Origin: Bacillus thuringiensis
Lineage (GTDB): Bacteria > Bacillota > Bacilli > Bacillales > Bacillaceae_G
Direction of reading: 5' to 3'
Length of the DNA stretch: 64,000 nucleotides
NCBI RefSeq assembly: GCF_014932895.1
Contig: NZ_JACYOF010000006.1
Span: forward strand, 124,001-188,000
Numbering within the stretch: position 1 is the first letter of the stretch; each line of letters starts with the position of its first letter. This document shows positions 8,317 to 16,594 of the stretch, one piece after another. Made by a program: the position numbers and the translations under genes. Below the pieces are notes generated by a model. The model was not told where the DNA came from and did not search any database. It saw nothing but the letters and a program-made list of their open reading frames with translations.

Positions 8317-9738
8317 TTATTCATCTTTTAAAAGAATTTGTTTTGGGTTTAAGCGTAGAATAGATAATGCTGGAAGAAGCGTTGCTAATATAGCAATAGC
8401 TAGTCCAATCCCCCCCATTTTCCCTACATCTTCTCCTGTTACACTTACATTAATTTTATCAATTGGATCCTCCTTTTGATTTTGTACAGTTCCACCAGGT
8501 CCAGCCACCATTACAGTACCACTTTGTGGGGTGTCTGTTTCTTCGCTTGCTGTAGCAATTTCATTAGAAAGTAAATTATCTCCTATGATTTGAGAAACTT
8601 TAGCTCCTGTTGTTACGGATAATCCAAATGCTAAAATAGCAATACATACGACTTCTACTACGAACTGCGCCATCAGTTTCCATTTTTTCTCTCCAATAGA
8701 TAATAAAATCCCCATTTCCTTACGACGCGCTTTAATTGATAACATAATGATTAACCCTAAGATAATCGCACCTGCAATAGATACCATATAGATAATCATT
8801 TGAGAAGTAGAAGAGATATTTTCGATAGGACCAATCATTTGTTTGTACAATGAATCATGTGCATCTAACTTAAAATAATTAAAATCAATATCAGATTTTT
8901 TTGCTTCTTTTTTAAATGCATCAATGTATTGTGGATCGTTCAATAAGTACACAACTTGAATAATACTCATACCTTCATCTGCTTCTAATTTTTTTAAAGT
9001 AGAGTAAGGCATATATAGTTTATTTGCTGGATTCATCATAGGAGGGGCATTTTGACCCATTGGTTGCTCATTCGTTTCGTAAATACCGATAATTTCAATT
9101 TCAAGAGTTTCCTTCTTATCCCCTGATTGAACTTTAACTTTATCTCCTACTTTCAAATTGTTTTGTTCCGCTAATCGTTTTTCCATTAAAGCTACATTCT
9201 GATCTTGCATCTGTTCTGTAATTGGTTTTCCATCAACGATTTTACTTTTTCCATTTTTAAAGCTTTCTTGTAATAAACTCTTGCGAACTCCTTCTATCAT
9301 AAGAGAAGAATTAATATCTATTTCTGAACCTGAACCTGATCCTCCCGCCATTGCCACTCTAGCTTTTCCTTCTCCTTCTCCTTCTGAAACTCCTACTAAT
9401 TTAAATCCATCTGCAATTCCGAAATTATGGGTTATATAATTATAGTCTTTTACATGCTTGGACTTCGCTAATTGATCTGTTTCTTTGGTATTGAGCTGCG
9501 GCGGATTAGGCGCTTCTCCAGTTTCCCTTGCTTGTTTTCCTAATTTATCAAAATCAAGACCTAAAGTAACATCAGCACCCAGTTTTTTTCTTGCTGAATC
9601 AGCAGCTTTTTTTGATGCATTTTGGATTGTGAATCCTGCCAGCACTAAGTTTGTAACAATCAGAAAGACCGCCATCAAAATTAATGATGTTCCTATTCTT
9701 TTTTTCATACTGAGAATTGCGCGTTTTATAAAATTCAT
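8317..9738 (-). CDS. FtsX/MacB-like ABC transporter permease
   Basis: A 473-residue permease. TM1 (about 15-38) is followed by a large extracytoplasmic MacB periplasmic-core-like domain (about 40-310) with Gly/Ser- and Glu-rich patches (GEGEGKARVAMAGGSGSGSE). Three membrane helices form an FtsX domain (about 315-470: MIIYMVSIAGAIILGLIIML; FVVEVVCIAILAFGL; IGLAIAILATLLPAL). The cytoplasmic loop ARRKEMGILLSIG is a family hallmark. It is the first gene of a two-gene operon with the ATPase. Two ATCTGGAG motif repeats in its upstream region recur at the two-component system promoter 2.4 kb away, so co-regulation is likely. It has no BceB-style ten-helix topology, so it is not a classical bacitracin sensor. 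Confidence 0.88.
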   Translation of the reverse strand: MNFIKRAILSMKKRIGTSLILMAVFLIVTNLVLAGFTIQNASKKAADSARKKLGADVTLGLDFDKLGKQARETGEAPNPPQLNTKETDQLAKSKHVKDYNYITHNFGIADGFKLVGVSEGEGEGKARVAMAGGSGSGSEIDINSSLMIEGVRKSLLQESFKNGKSKIVDGKPITEQMQDQNVALMEKRLAEQNNLKVGDKVKVQSGDKKETLEIEIIGIYETNEQPMGQNAPPMMNPANKLYMPYSTLKKLEADEGMSIIQVVYLLNDPQYIDAFKKEAKKSDIDFNYFKLDAHDSLYKQMIGPIENISSTSQMIIYMVSIAGAIILGLIIMLSIKARRKEMGILLSIGEKKWKLMAQFVVEVVCIAILAFGLSVTTGAKVSQIIGDNLLSNEIATASEETDTPQSGTVMVAGPGGTVQNQKEDPIDKINVSVTGEDVGKMGGIGLAIAILATLLPALSILRLNPKQILLKDE

Positions 9739-9778
9739 TTTTCCTAACCTCCTTGATAGTTGTTATTCTATATACGCT

Positions 9779-9849
9779 ATCTGGAGTTTATATGAAGATA
9801 TTCAGTAGATTATCTAAAGATATTAGGACTTATCTGGAGTGTAAATGTA
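9779..9849. promoter_or_regulatory. Paired ATCTGGAG operator-like repeats at the ABC promoter
   Basis: Two direct copies of a TCTGGAGTNNANATG motif start near 9779 (ATCTGGAGTTTATATGAA) and 9832 (ATCTGGAGTGTAAATGTA). The same motif occurs twice, inverted, in front of the response regulator gene (12131-12213). Spacing and sharing suggest binding sites for that regulator. Confidence 0.55.
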
Positions 9850-9869
9850 GTGATGCGTTTTTAAGATCA

Positions 9870-9995
9870 AGAAAAACTGGAACACAAATTAAAATACGTC
9901 ATCGATTTTGAACATTGGTAAGGAGTCAGTCCATTTAATGTGGAATGAGGACAAACGGAATAATAATAGATATAAAATAAATTCAGTCACCAACT
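9870..9995 (-). pseudogene. Relic of an IS3-type transposase C-terminus
   Basis: A minus-strand frame reads [19 protein letters not shown], which follows the RPHSALNGLTPxx pattern near the end of IS3-family OrfB/integrase proteins. Only ~30 residues are recognisable and no inverted repeats are seen. The 62-codon ORF at 9889-10077 runs through the same DNA in another frame and has no support. Confidence 0.4.
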
Positions 9996-10066
9996 GATTA
10001 AATAGAGGAAGGAATACAAACACGGGATAACTCCTTTTATTTATGACCCACACAAAAAGCACATAT

Positions 10067-10097
10067 AAAAAAGCCACCGAAAGGTGGCTATATTTTT
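10067..10097 (-). terminator. Terminator of htrA-like gene
   Basis: GCCACC/GGTGGC stem with an AAAG-type loop and a T-run on the minus strand. It overlaps the stop codon of the protease gene. Confidence 0.85.
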
Positions 10098-11304
10098 AAG
10101 CGGCACTTGTTTGACCCGTTAATTTCACGTTTTTTGTTAATTTTTCACCATTTCGATAAACTGTTACTTTAATTGTATTCCCCAATTTTTTCTTTTCATA
10201 TAAATATTTACGGAATTGAACGACATTTTCTATTTTTTGTCCATCTAATGCAATCACAACATCAAATTGTTGCAATCCACCTTTTTCTGCTGGTGATTGA
10301 TTTGAGATATTCCCCAATACTGCACCATTTGATATCTCTTTTGGTAATTTTAATTGGTTACGTGCAGAATCTGTCATTTTCTCCACATCTAATAACTGTA
10401 CACCCATCATTGGACGTTTAACTGTTCCGTCTTTCTCAAGAGACTCTAGGATCGTTTTGGCTATATGAATCGGAATTGCAAATCCAATTCCTTCAACAGC
10501 TTGTTGTGCAATTTTACTAGAATTAATTCCAATGACTTCACCCTGTTCATTAAACAAAGCTCCTCCACTATTCCCAGGATTAATAGCTGCATCTGTTTGA
10601 ATTACCTGTGCTTGCCAATCCACTTGTTGATTTCCAAGGGTACTAACAGGTATTTCTCTTTCCTTGCTACTAATAATCCCCTTTGTTACACTACCTTCTA
10701 GCCCCAATGGATTCCCAATGGCTATTACCGTTTCCCCTGTACGAATTTTTTCTGAGTCTCCAAGTGTTGCGACTCTTTTTACATCTGTCCCATCAATTTC
10801 TAATACCGCTAAATCTAATAATGGATCTGTCCCTACTACTTTAGCGGGAACCTTTTTACCATTATTCAATTTCACTTCTACTTTATTCGCACCGTCTATC
10901 ACATGATTATTTGTAACAATGAAAGCCTTATTGCCGTTTTTCTTATATATGACCCCTGATCCCGAACCAGCTTCTTCTGATTGATCTTGCGTATTAAATG
11001 AATCTGCATTTTGTTTATAGTTAATGACACCTACGACAACTTCTTTTGCAGATTCAATCATATTTTGAGGATTGCTCACATCTTCTGGTTTGTAAGAGAT
11101 CGGCGTAGCCTGATTTACTTCGTTATGCTTAGGAGATTGACCTGCACTTCCTTTGATTTCATTTATATAAGGGGTGGTCAATCCAATGGTAATTGCACCA
11201 ATCACTGCACCAATTATTCCTGTGAAAAAATACCCTGTTTTTTTATAGGCTTTATTCCTATTGTTTTCTGTGTGATTTGTATCATAGTATCCCATTGTGA
11301 ACAT
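10096..11304 (-). CDS. HtrA/DegP-like membrane-anchored serine protease
   Basis: A 402-residue protein. It has a cytoplasmic N-terminus, one membrane anchor (about 27-47), a trypsin-like domain with His in VTNNHVIDGA, Asp in PLLDLAVLEI and Ser in NPGNSGGALFN, and one C-terminal PDZ domain (about 295-390). This is the HtrA/HtrB/HtrC (YyxA) layout of Bacillus, which degrades misfolded proteins at the membrane surface and is usually under cell-envelope stress control. The ATG at 11304 follows AAGGAGAAAGGG; an ATG three codons later is possible. It lies between the MacB-like operon and a two-component system, so all may belong to one stress response. No shared operator motif was found in front of this gene. 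Confidence 0.92.
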   Translation of the reverse strand: MFTMGYYDTNHTENNRNKAYKKTGYFFTGIIGAVIGAITIGLTTPYINEIKGSAGQSPKHNEVNQATPISYKPEDVSNPQNMIESAKEVVVGVINYKQNADSFNTQDQSEEAGSGSGVIYKKNGNKAFIVTNNHVIDGANKVEVKLNNGKKVPAKVVGTDPLLDLAVLEIDGTDVKRVATLGDSEKIRTGETVIAIGNPLGLEGSVTKGIISSKEREIPVSTLGNQQVDWQAQVIQTDAAINPGNSGGALFNEQGEVIGINSSKIAQQAVEGIGFAIPIHIAKTILESLEKDGTVKRPMMGVQLLDVEKMTDSARNQLKLPKEISNGAVLGNISNQSPAEKGGLQQFDVVIALDGQKIENVVQFRKYLYEKKKLGNTIKVTVYRNGEKLTKNVKLTGQTSAA

Positions 11305-11875
11305 CCCTTTCTCCTTTAATTTTCAATTGAATATTTTTGTCTTCATATTTGAATTACGATGTATGAATTTAATATTTAGGAATCACCATTTCAAAAAAAG
11401 AAAATTTTACCTTTAGGCATGATTTAGACATAAATCAACTGGTTTTTTCGTAGGGGTAACATTATATTTGAATTTTTCTATGAATATATGTATGACGATA
11501 TTCAACCCCACTTCGAGCTGGTCTCTAAAAAAAGAGCCTATTCGGCTCTCATCAAATAGGGTATTCAATGTACATAGTAGCATGCATGTTTATACAGGTA
11601 TTTTGCAAAAAGTGGAAACAAGGGACAATAAACATCCATTAGCTTATTTATTCTTTTGTTATAAACTTAGAGCCTCGTATTCTCGTGAGAATGAATGATA
11701 ATAGGTTTGTATGTAAATAAGAAGGAAGGGATAAAATTTGATAGATTGTGTAAGTCGTCAACATCATGTATCAATCCTTTCTATTTGGTACATGTATCAT
11801 ACAAACTTAATCTGTATCCTATATAGAGTTAATCTAGAGTTATAGTAAAGATTTTCAGTACCTAGTTATTGAATA
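11305..11875. other. Gene-free stretch upstream of the HtrA-like gene
   Basis: About 570 bp. It should hold the htrA-like promoter. The one clear structure is an AGAGCC/GGCTCT stem at 11527-11550 with a T-run on the minus strand, which looks like a terminator whose gene has been lost. A 76-codon plus-strand ORF here crosses that stem, lacks a ribosome site and has no recognisable content. Confidence 0.5.
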
Positions 11876-11914
11876 CAAAAATAGAGAGAATCAATTTGAT
11901 CCTCTCTATTTTTG
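11876..11914 (-). terminator. Terminator of the small ORF at 11906-12082
   Basis: Arms AAAAATAGAGAGAATC and GATCCTCTCTATTTTTG form a long stem with T-runs on either strand. It overlaps the end of the small minus-strand gene. Confidence 0.75.
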
Positions 11915-12082
11915 TTCACTAGACTTATATAGCTTTCTTTTATTTACACTTGTGTATTTATTTAAGCACCGTGCTGATTTCAATTTTTGTTTTTTCTCTT
12001 TTATGCGACCATTATTCGAATGAGGGGCCATCCACAGTTGTACATCTAATAAAGAAAGAATGATGTTTGCTTCCAGTGACAT
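11906..12082 (-). CDS. Small basic protein of unknown function (58 aa)
   Basis: A 58-codon ORF. The N-terminus is amphipathic/hydrophobic (MSLEANIILSLLDVQLWMAP) and is followed by a Lys-rich tail. It has a very strong ribosome site (GGGGGAGG, 8 nt from the ATG) and an immediate intrinsic terminator, which argue that it is expressed. It is divergent from the response regulator, and the putative operator repeats at 12131-12213 lie between them. It could be a regulated small membrane-associated peptide or a modulator of the two-component system. I recognise no family. Confidence 0.5.
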   Translation of the reverse strand: MSLEANIILSLLDVQLWMAPHSNNGRIKEKKQKLKSARCLNKYTSVNKRKLYKSSEQK

Positions 12083-12130
12083 TTTAATTACCTCCCCCTA
12101 TCTTGTTATGTATATAACCTATCTCATGAA

Positions 12131-12213
12131 TCTGGAGCTGATTTGAAATACATGTAGTTTTCTTGTGAAGTTTTTATAGTGCTTCTAATACGTCTCCACA
12201 TCAACTCCAGATT
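12131..12213. promoter_or_regulatory. Inverted TCTGGAG operator-like sites at the two-component promoter
   Basis: TCTGGAGCTGATTTGAA (12131-12147) and, inverted, AATCTGGAGTTGATGTG (complement of 12197-12213) lie between the divergent small ORF and the response regulator. Together with the pair at 9779-9849 they define a shared motif of about TCTGGAGNTNATNTG. Autoregulation by the response regulator is inferred. Confidence 0.55.
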
Positions 12214-12245
12214 GGAAGATTATAATGACTACAAGAGGTGATATT

Positions 12246-12911
12246 ATGAAGAACTATCACATTCTGGTGGTAGAAGATGATCAAGAAATACAAGAATTAA
12301 TCAAACAATTTTTAATGACACAACAGTATACAGTTATAGTTGCTTCAGATGGATTAGAAGGCATGAAACAATTTAATAAGCAATCCTTCGATTTAATTCT
12401 TCTAGATGTGATGATGCCAAACCTGAATGGATTTGAAGTTGCCAAAATGATTCGAAGTCAGTCAAATATACCAATTATTATGCTAACCGCGCTAGAAGAA
12501 GAACAAGATCAAATGAAAGGATTCGATCTTGGAATCGATGATTATATTACGAAACCTTTTTCTTTTCATGTTTTGATGAGACGAGTCGAAGCAGTACTGA
12601 GAAGAAGCAATAATCAAAGTACAGATAATCATCTCGTATTTAGAGAATTACATGTCGATGGCGATGCATATAAAGTATATGTAAATAGGGTTGAAGTTCC
12701 CTTCACGACAAAAGAATTTGAAATTCTGCAATTACTACTTCAAAATGAAAAAAAGGTACTTACAAGAGAAAATATTGTAGAAAAAATTTGGGGATATGAG
12801 TATGCTGGAGACACACGAATGATTGATACGCATATGAAAAATATACGAAAAAAATTAAATATACCCTATATTAAAACAGTAAAGGGCATTGGTTATAAAA
12901 TCGATGAATAG
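12246..12911 (+). CDS. OmpR-family response regulator
   Basis: 221 residues from the ATG at 12246, which follows AAGAGGTGAT (an in-frame upstream ATG is less likely). The receiver domain (about 4-115) has the acidic pair in VVEDDQE, phospho-acceptor Asp54 in LILLDVMMPN, and Lys in DYITKPF. The winged-helix DNA-binding domain (about 130-220) has the typical TTKEFEILQLLLQN and VKGIGYKI blocks. It overlaps the kinase gene by a few bases. Probable targets are its own promoter and the MacB-like operon, because both carry the same repeated motif. Confidence 0.93.
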   Translation: MKNYHILVVEDDQEIQELIKQFLMTQQYTVIVASDGLEGMKQFNKQSFDLILLDVMMPNLNGFEVAKMIRSQSNIPIIMLTALEEEQDQMKGFDLGIDDYITKPFSFHVLMRRVEAVLRRSNNQSTDNHLVFRELHVDGDAYKVYVNRVEVPFTTKEFEILQLLLQNEKKVLTRENIVEKIWGYEYAGDTRMIDTHMKNIRKKLNIPYIKTVKGIGYKIDE

Positions 12912-14412
12912 GATTGTAAAAATCATGAAGATGAAGAGAATTACCTATAAACTCTTTATGACTACATCCCTCATTTTATTAGCCTTTGCAACCCTGATTT
13001 ATGTAACTTTATACTTCTTTCTCCCTAAATTTTATGAGCAATACAAAACAGATCAGCTTCAAACGGGAATCGAAGAAATAATTGATAAATCTAAAGATCT
13101 TACGCTTCAAAATGCAATACCACTTGTTGATGGATACGCACAAAAAAATAATGCGGTGATCTACCTTCAAAATAATGAGGGAAGACTTATTTATTCCCCT
13201 TCTATTACTATTCTAGGAAGTACTATTCAAGGAAGTACTATTCAAGGAAGTGCTATTCAAAGAGGTACTATTCAAGAGGGTACTCAAGCAAATAGTTTTG
13301 TTAAAACAGTACCATCAAGGAGTTTAGATAATCCTCGTAATTCATATGAGGTTAGCAAGCCAATACAATTCCAAGATGTTAACTTAACGCTTGTGGTGTT
13401 CGCAACATTTCAGCCGATTGATGAAGCTTCACAGGTCTTGGTACGTTTTCTTCCTTTTATTAGTATCATTGTACTGGTTATTGGTTTAGGAAGTGCTTAT
13501 CTCTATTCAAGGTTTATTACTAAACCACTTATTTATATTAATGAAGGTGCACAAAAGATGGCAAACTTGGATTTCTCCGAAAAAATTGAGGTTCGTTCTA
13601 TGGATGAATTAGGGGAATTGTCCAATAGCTTGAATGATATGTCCATAAATTTACAACAGGCAATTTTTGATTTACAAAAAGCGAATCAGCAATTGAAAAG
13701 TGATATTGAAAAAGAAAGAGAAATAGAAACAAAGCGAAGGGAATTCTTTGCTATTGTAGCACATGAATTAAAAACTCCTCTTACTGTTATGAAAGGATAC
13801 TCAGAAGGGATGATCTATAATATCGGCCCTTATCAAAATCGTGACCAATATTTAAAGAAAAATTATCAAATAATTGAAAGTCTAGAACAATTGGTTCGCG
13901 AAATTTTAAGTATGTCAAAATTAGAACAACATACCTTTAAACTTCAAGTGGAAGAAGTAAATTTTTCGGAATCAATAGATACAATCACAAAAAATCTCGA
14001 ATTTTTTGCTTCTCAAAAAGGCATTCAAATAATAAAAGAAATCGATTCTAACATTTTTGTTTATACGGATTATGTTCTTTTAGAAAAAGCTTGTAAAAAC
14101 ATCATTCATAATGCGATTATGTATTCACCGTATAACGAAAAAGTCTATATAAAATTAACAAAGGATTCTAAACAAAACAACATCCAAATGCGAGTTATCA
14201 ATACAGGTGTCAAAATAAAAGAAGAAGATATACAACATATTTTCAAACCATTTTATCGAATCGAAAAATCAAGAAATCGAAATACGGGAGGGAGTGGCTT
14301 AGGGTTATATATTGTAAAACAAATTTTCGAATCCCTTTTTATCACGTATTCTATGAGTAATACAAAACAAGGCGTACAATTTTTGATTACCATTCCATTA
14401 TCCATTAAATAA
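12904..14412 (+). CDS. Membrane sensor histidine kinase
   Basis: About 502 residues if started at the ATG overlapping the regulator's stop codon; ATGs at 12925 or 12931 are also plausible. It has TM1 (about 18-40), an extracytoplasmic sensor of ~140 residues, TM2 (about 180-203), a HAMP domain, HisKA with the H-box AHELKTPLT, and HATPase_c with N-box NIIHNAIMYSP and G-box GGSGLGLYIV. The sensor contains a short tandem repeat (GSTIQ GSTIQ GSAIQ RGTIQ) encoded by near-identical 15-bp units at about 13213-13280, which should vary in copy number. The stimulus is unknown; the context (HtrA, MacB-like ABC) suggests envelope stress. Confidence 0.92.
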   Translation: MNRIVKIMKMKRITYKLFMTTSLILLAFATLIYVTLYFFLPKFYEQYKTDQLQTGIEEIIDKSKDLTLQNAIPLVDGYAQKNNAVIYLQNNEGRLIYSPSITILGSTIQGSTIQGSAIQRGTIQEGTQANSFVKTVPSRSLDNPRNSYEVSKPIQFQDVNLTLVVFATFQPIDEASQVLVRFLPFISIIVLVIGLGSAYLYSRFITKPLIYINEGAQKMANLDFSEKIEVRSMDELGELSNSLNDMSINLQQAIFDLQKANQQLKSDIEKEREIETKRREFFAIVAHELKTPLTVMKGYSEGMIYNIGPYQNRDQYLKKNYQIIESLEQLVREILSMSKLEQHTFKLQVEEVNFSESIDTITKNLEFFASQKGIQIIKEIDSNIFVYTDYVLLEKACKNIIHNAIMYSPYNEKVYIKLTKDSKQNNIQMRVINTGVKIKEEDIQHIFKPFYRIEKSRNRNTGGSGLGLYIVKQIFESLFITYSMSNTKQGVQFLITIPLSIK

Positions 14413-14423
14413 ATAACAAAAGA

Positions 14424-14468
14424 GTCTCAATCTTATTTCACCTTATTGAAATAAGATTGAGATTTTTT
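14424..14468 (+). terminator. Terminator of the two-component operon
   Basis: A 16-bp perfect stem, TCTCAATCTTATTTCA with its complement around a 6-nt loop, followed by TTTTTT, 12 bp after the kinase stop codon. Confidence 0.9.
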
Positions 14469-14491
14469 ATATAGGATACCGCCACATCGAT

Positions 14492-14543
14492 AAAAAGACG
14501 TTATCTTTTCCAATGATTTCTCAGAAAGAATAACGTCTTTTTG
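14492..14543. terminator. Second bidirectional hairpin
   Basis: Arms AAAAAGACGTTAT and ATAACGTCTTTTT enclose ~24 nt, giving T-runs on both strands. Between here and 14675 one plus-strand frame reads WDPYYKNPASEHNKNINKKE and ends in a stop without any start codon, so it may be a further gene remnant. Confidence 0.6.
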
Positions 14544-14674
14544 TATTCTAGGGAATATTTTGTATTGTTAGCCTGATAGCTATATTGTGGGACCCCTATT
14601 ATAAGAATCCTGCATCAGAACATAACAAAAATATAAACAAAAAAGAATTATATAAAAAGCTAAAAGATTAATTA

Positions 14675-14713
14675 TAAAAAAAACGGCGAACCCTCCATGT
14701 AAGAGAATCCGCC
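14675..14713 (-). terminator. Terminator of the truncated yxeA-like gene
   Basis: On the minus strand GGCGGATTCTC pairs imperfectly with GAGGGTTCGCC, followed by eight Ts, directly after the truncated YxeA-type C-terminus. Confidence 0.7.
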
Positions 14714-14728
14714 ATCACAAGTAACTAA

Positions 14729-14810
14729 TTATTTCACACCTATTTTTTCTTTTGCCTTTTTAGGAAGCTCGTCTTTCTGCACTTCTTCCCAAGCTGTTAC
14801 ACCTTTTTTA
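14729..14810 (-). pseudogene. C-terminal stub of a YxeA-family (DUF1093) gene
   Basis: The last ~26 codons read DKKGVTAWEEVQKDELPKKA then KEKIGVK and stop, the conserved C-terminus of YxeA-like secreted proteins. The upstream part is replaced by structured repeat copy C, whose border coincides with the break. The gene was therefore probably truncated when the repeat arrived or by recombination at it. Confidence 0.65.
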
Positions 14811-15197
14811 TCGTTTTCTGACAGAAGACTCCTTCCTCAGAAATGTGACGGTGTGAAACACCAATTTTAGGTGGGAGATGAATGTCCGTTGGCATAAACC
14901 AGCATGTTTGCTATCAGATACTTGTACAGATTGCTCTTTGAAAACTGAAGATATGAGGTTGGTTGCAGAAAAACATTGCAACCGTAAAACCTTCAACGCT
15001 CTATCGCCCCACGCTTGCCGAAGTTGCGAAAACCAAGCTAAAGTAGGAAGCGTGGTAAATCAACATACAAGACACTTCAGTTCTCACCGTAGGGAATACG
15101 GGCAGAGCCTGCTAAGATAACTGGTGGATACATCGGTGTTCGCGGGAATCTCCCACTTGAGACAGCCCGTAAGGATGTTAAGTGCTGAGTGGTTCAA
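14808..15197 (+). repeat. Structured repeat, copy C (IS605/omegaRNA-like)
   Basis: Close relative of the copy at 6996-7385, with the same start (TTATCGTTTTCTGACAG), AGGTGGGAGATGAATGTC, GGTTGCAGAAAAACATTGCA, GCGAAAACCAAGCTAAAGTA, AATCTCCCACTT, terminal hairpin and TTCAA end. Both long-range pairing arms are kept, but the small GTTGGC hairpin is partly degenerate here. It interrupts a yxeA-like gene. No TnpA or TnpB is present in the window, so mobility would need helpers in trans. Confidence 0.7.
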
Positions 15198-15233
15198 GCA
15201 TTAGAAAAACTCATTATATGTAGAATATTCCAT

Positions 15234-15596
15234 CTAATTAATCTTAATCCAGATATAATCATCCTCATATTTAACATTTAATTTTGATCGGATCCCCTTC
15301 ATATAGGCCTCTAATTGTTTTGTAAAGTCCTCATCATCGACTAGATCATATCTATCTACGTCTAAATATAACTTGAATATATTTCCTTTTGTTAACTCAA
15401 ACTCCCATTTTAGAAAGTTATGTAGTATATTTTCCTTATCCATGTAATTATTAGCTTCCATATAATCTAGTAATTCATATAAATTATAGTATACTAAGCT
15501 ATTTGGTTTAAGTTCGTCACATTTCGGACAGTATTCCCTATATCTATCTTGTAATTGCATAATCATTTCTGTCCCACATTGATTACAGTTATACAT
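15234..15596 (-). CDS. Zinc-ribbon protein of unknown function
   Basis: A 120-residue acidic protein. The N-terminal CNQC...CPKC pair (about residues 4-7 and 23-26) should form a zinc ribbon; the rest is rich in Tyr, Asp and Glu and has no motif I recognise. It follows the EVE/HNH nuclease gene on the same strand with a ~75 bp gap, so it may be co-transcribed and could be an accessory of the nuclease. The ribosome site is modest (AAGGAGAATG). Function unknown. Confidence 0.6.
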   Translation of the reverse strand: MYNCNQCGTEMIMQLQDRYREYCPKCDELKPNSLVYYNLYELLDYMEANNYMDKENILHNFLKWEFELTKGNIFKLYLDVDRYDLVDDEDFTKQLEAYMKGIRSKLNVKYEDDYIWIKIN

Positions 15597-15670
15597 GTAG
15601 CATTCTCCTTTACTGGATAACCCAATTCGTCTTCTTTATGCTCTTCCTGCCCTTAAAGTTTTAAATTATC

Positions 15671-16594
15671 CTATTTTGCTTTAAAAATATTTCTCTTATG
15701 CCACTTAAAGTATAATTTATTCTCTGGGTGAATTTTTATCTTAGCTTTTGGTGTTAATCCAAATAGCAAATAATCCGTTTCTACTATTAATGGAGAAATA
15801 TGTAATCGTCCCTGTCCATCAAATGTTATAAATCCCTTATCATAAAGAGCATCATGATTACAGCACAGTAGCACACCATTATAAGAATTTAAACGTTCCA
15901 TACTTGTGCTATCTTTCCATGGCTTTGAATGACTCGCTCTTAACAGTTCTGGCAAATTTATTCCGCATAACGCACATTTCCCGTTCCATAGCACCATTAA
16001 TTCTTGTCTGAATTTTTGCTGTCCAATTCGGATTTTCGCTTTTACTTCAGATTCCGTTTCAGCTATAACAGGGATTAATGTGTTATTTTCTGTCCTTCTT
16101 ACCGGATCAACTGCTAATTCTAATTGCTCATCATTTATTTTATAAATATTTGAGTCACTTATTAGTTCCATTAATTTAAGGGCTAATTCTTCATTACATG
16201 GATATAAATATCCTTGATTTCCTTTTGCATCTAATTGAAAAGGAGAGTATTTAATTGGTAAAAGCTGCGATATCTCTTCAAATTTCTCACGTATATCAAT
16301 TGATTTTTCTAACTCATGATATTTTAAGGACACCAAATAGCCTTCATCATTCCATTGATCATGGCTTTGCATAATCGATGGTTTATTCGATTCTTTACAA
16401 TTTTCTACAGCAATACTAACCGCTACAATTTTACCTTTTACATAATGAAAGATCCGATCTCCTTTTTTTACCTCCATCATTCTTTTCCATGAATGTGGTA
16501 CATTACCGCCCCTATCTTTTTTTGGTGACCAAATAATTTCTAATTCCCTTTCCTCTTGATAAGTATGTCCTTGCATAACGATAAAGTGATTCAT
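15671..16594 (-). CDS. EVE-like domain plus HNH nuclease, probable modification-dependent restriction enzyme
   Basis: A 307-residue protein. The N-terminal ~150 residues resemble EVE/PUA-like base-reading domains (NHFIVMQGHTYQEERELEII, then a basic GDRIFHYVKGKIVAVS strand pattern). The C-terminal part (about 200-290) is an HNH_2-type nuclease: CALCG, LLRASHSKPW, RLNSYNGVLLCCNHDALYDKGFITF, with the catalytic His in ASH and zinc ligands CALC/CCNH. EVE-HNH fusions are known type IV restriction enzymes that cut DNA with modified cytosines. No methyltransferase lies next to it, which fits a modification-dependent enzyme. The EVE call is based on pattern and fold expectation only. Confidence 0.7.
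   Translation of the reverse strand: MNHFIVMQGHTYQEERELEIIWSPKKDRGGNVPHSWKRMMEVKKGDRIFHYVKGKIVAVSIAVENCKESNKPSIMQSHDQWNDEGYLVSLKYHELEKSIDIREKFEEISQLLPIKYSPFQLDAKGNQGYLYPCNEELALKLMELISDSNIYKINDEQLELAVDPVRRTENNTLIPVIAETESEVKAKIRIGQQKFRQELMVLWNGKCALCGINLPELLRASHSKPWKDSTSMERLNSYNGVLLCCNHDALYDKGFITFDGQGRLHISPLIVETDYLLFGLTPKAKIKIHPENKLYFKWHKRNIFKAK

Noticed and set aside
9889-10077. 62-codon hydrophobic minus-strand ORF
   Set aside because: A different frame of the same DNA shows an IS3 transposase relic, and there is no ribosome site.
11496-11511. Second PlcR box (TATGTATGACGATATT-like)
   Set aside because: It and similar TATG-containing stretches near 9790 and 11480 miss two or more consensus positions, including the CATA arm.
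11468-11698. 76-codon plus-strand ORF
   Set aside because: It crosses a terminator-like stem, lacks a ribosome site and has no recognisable content.
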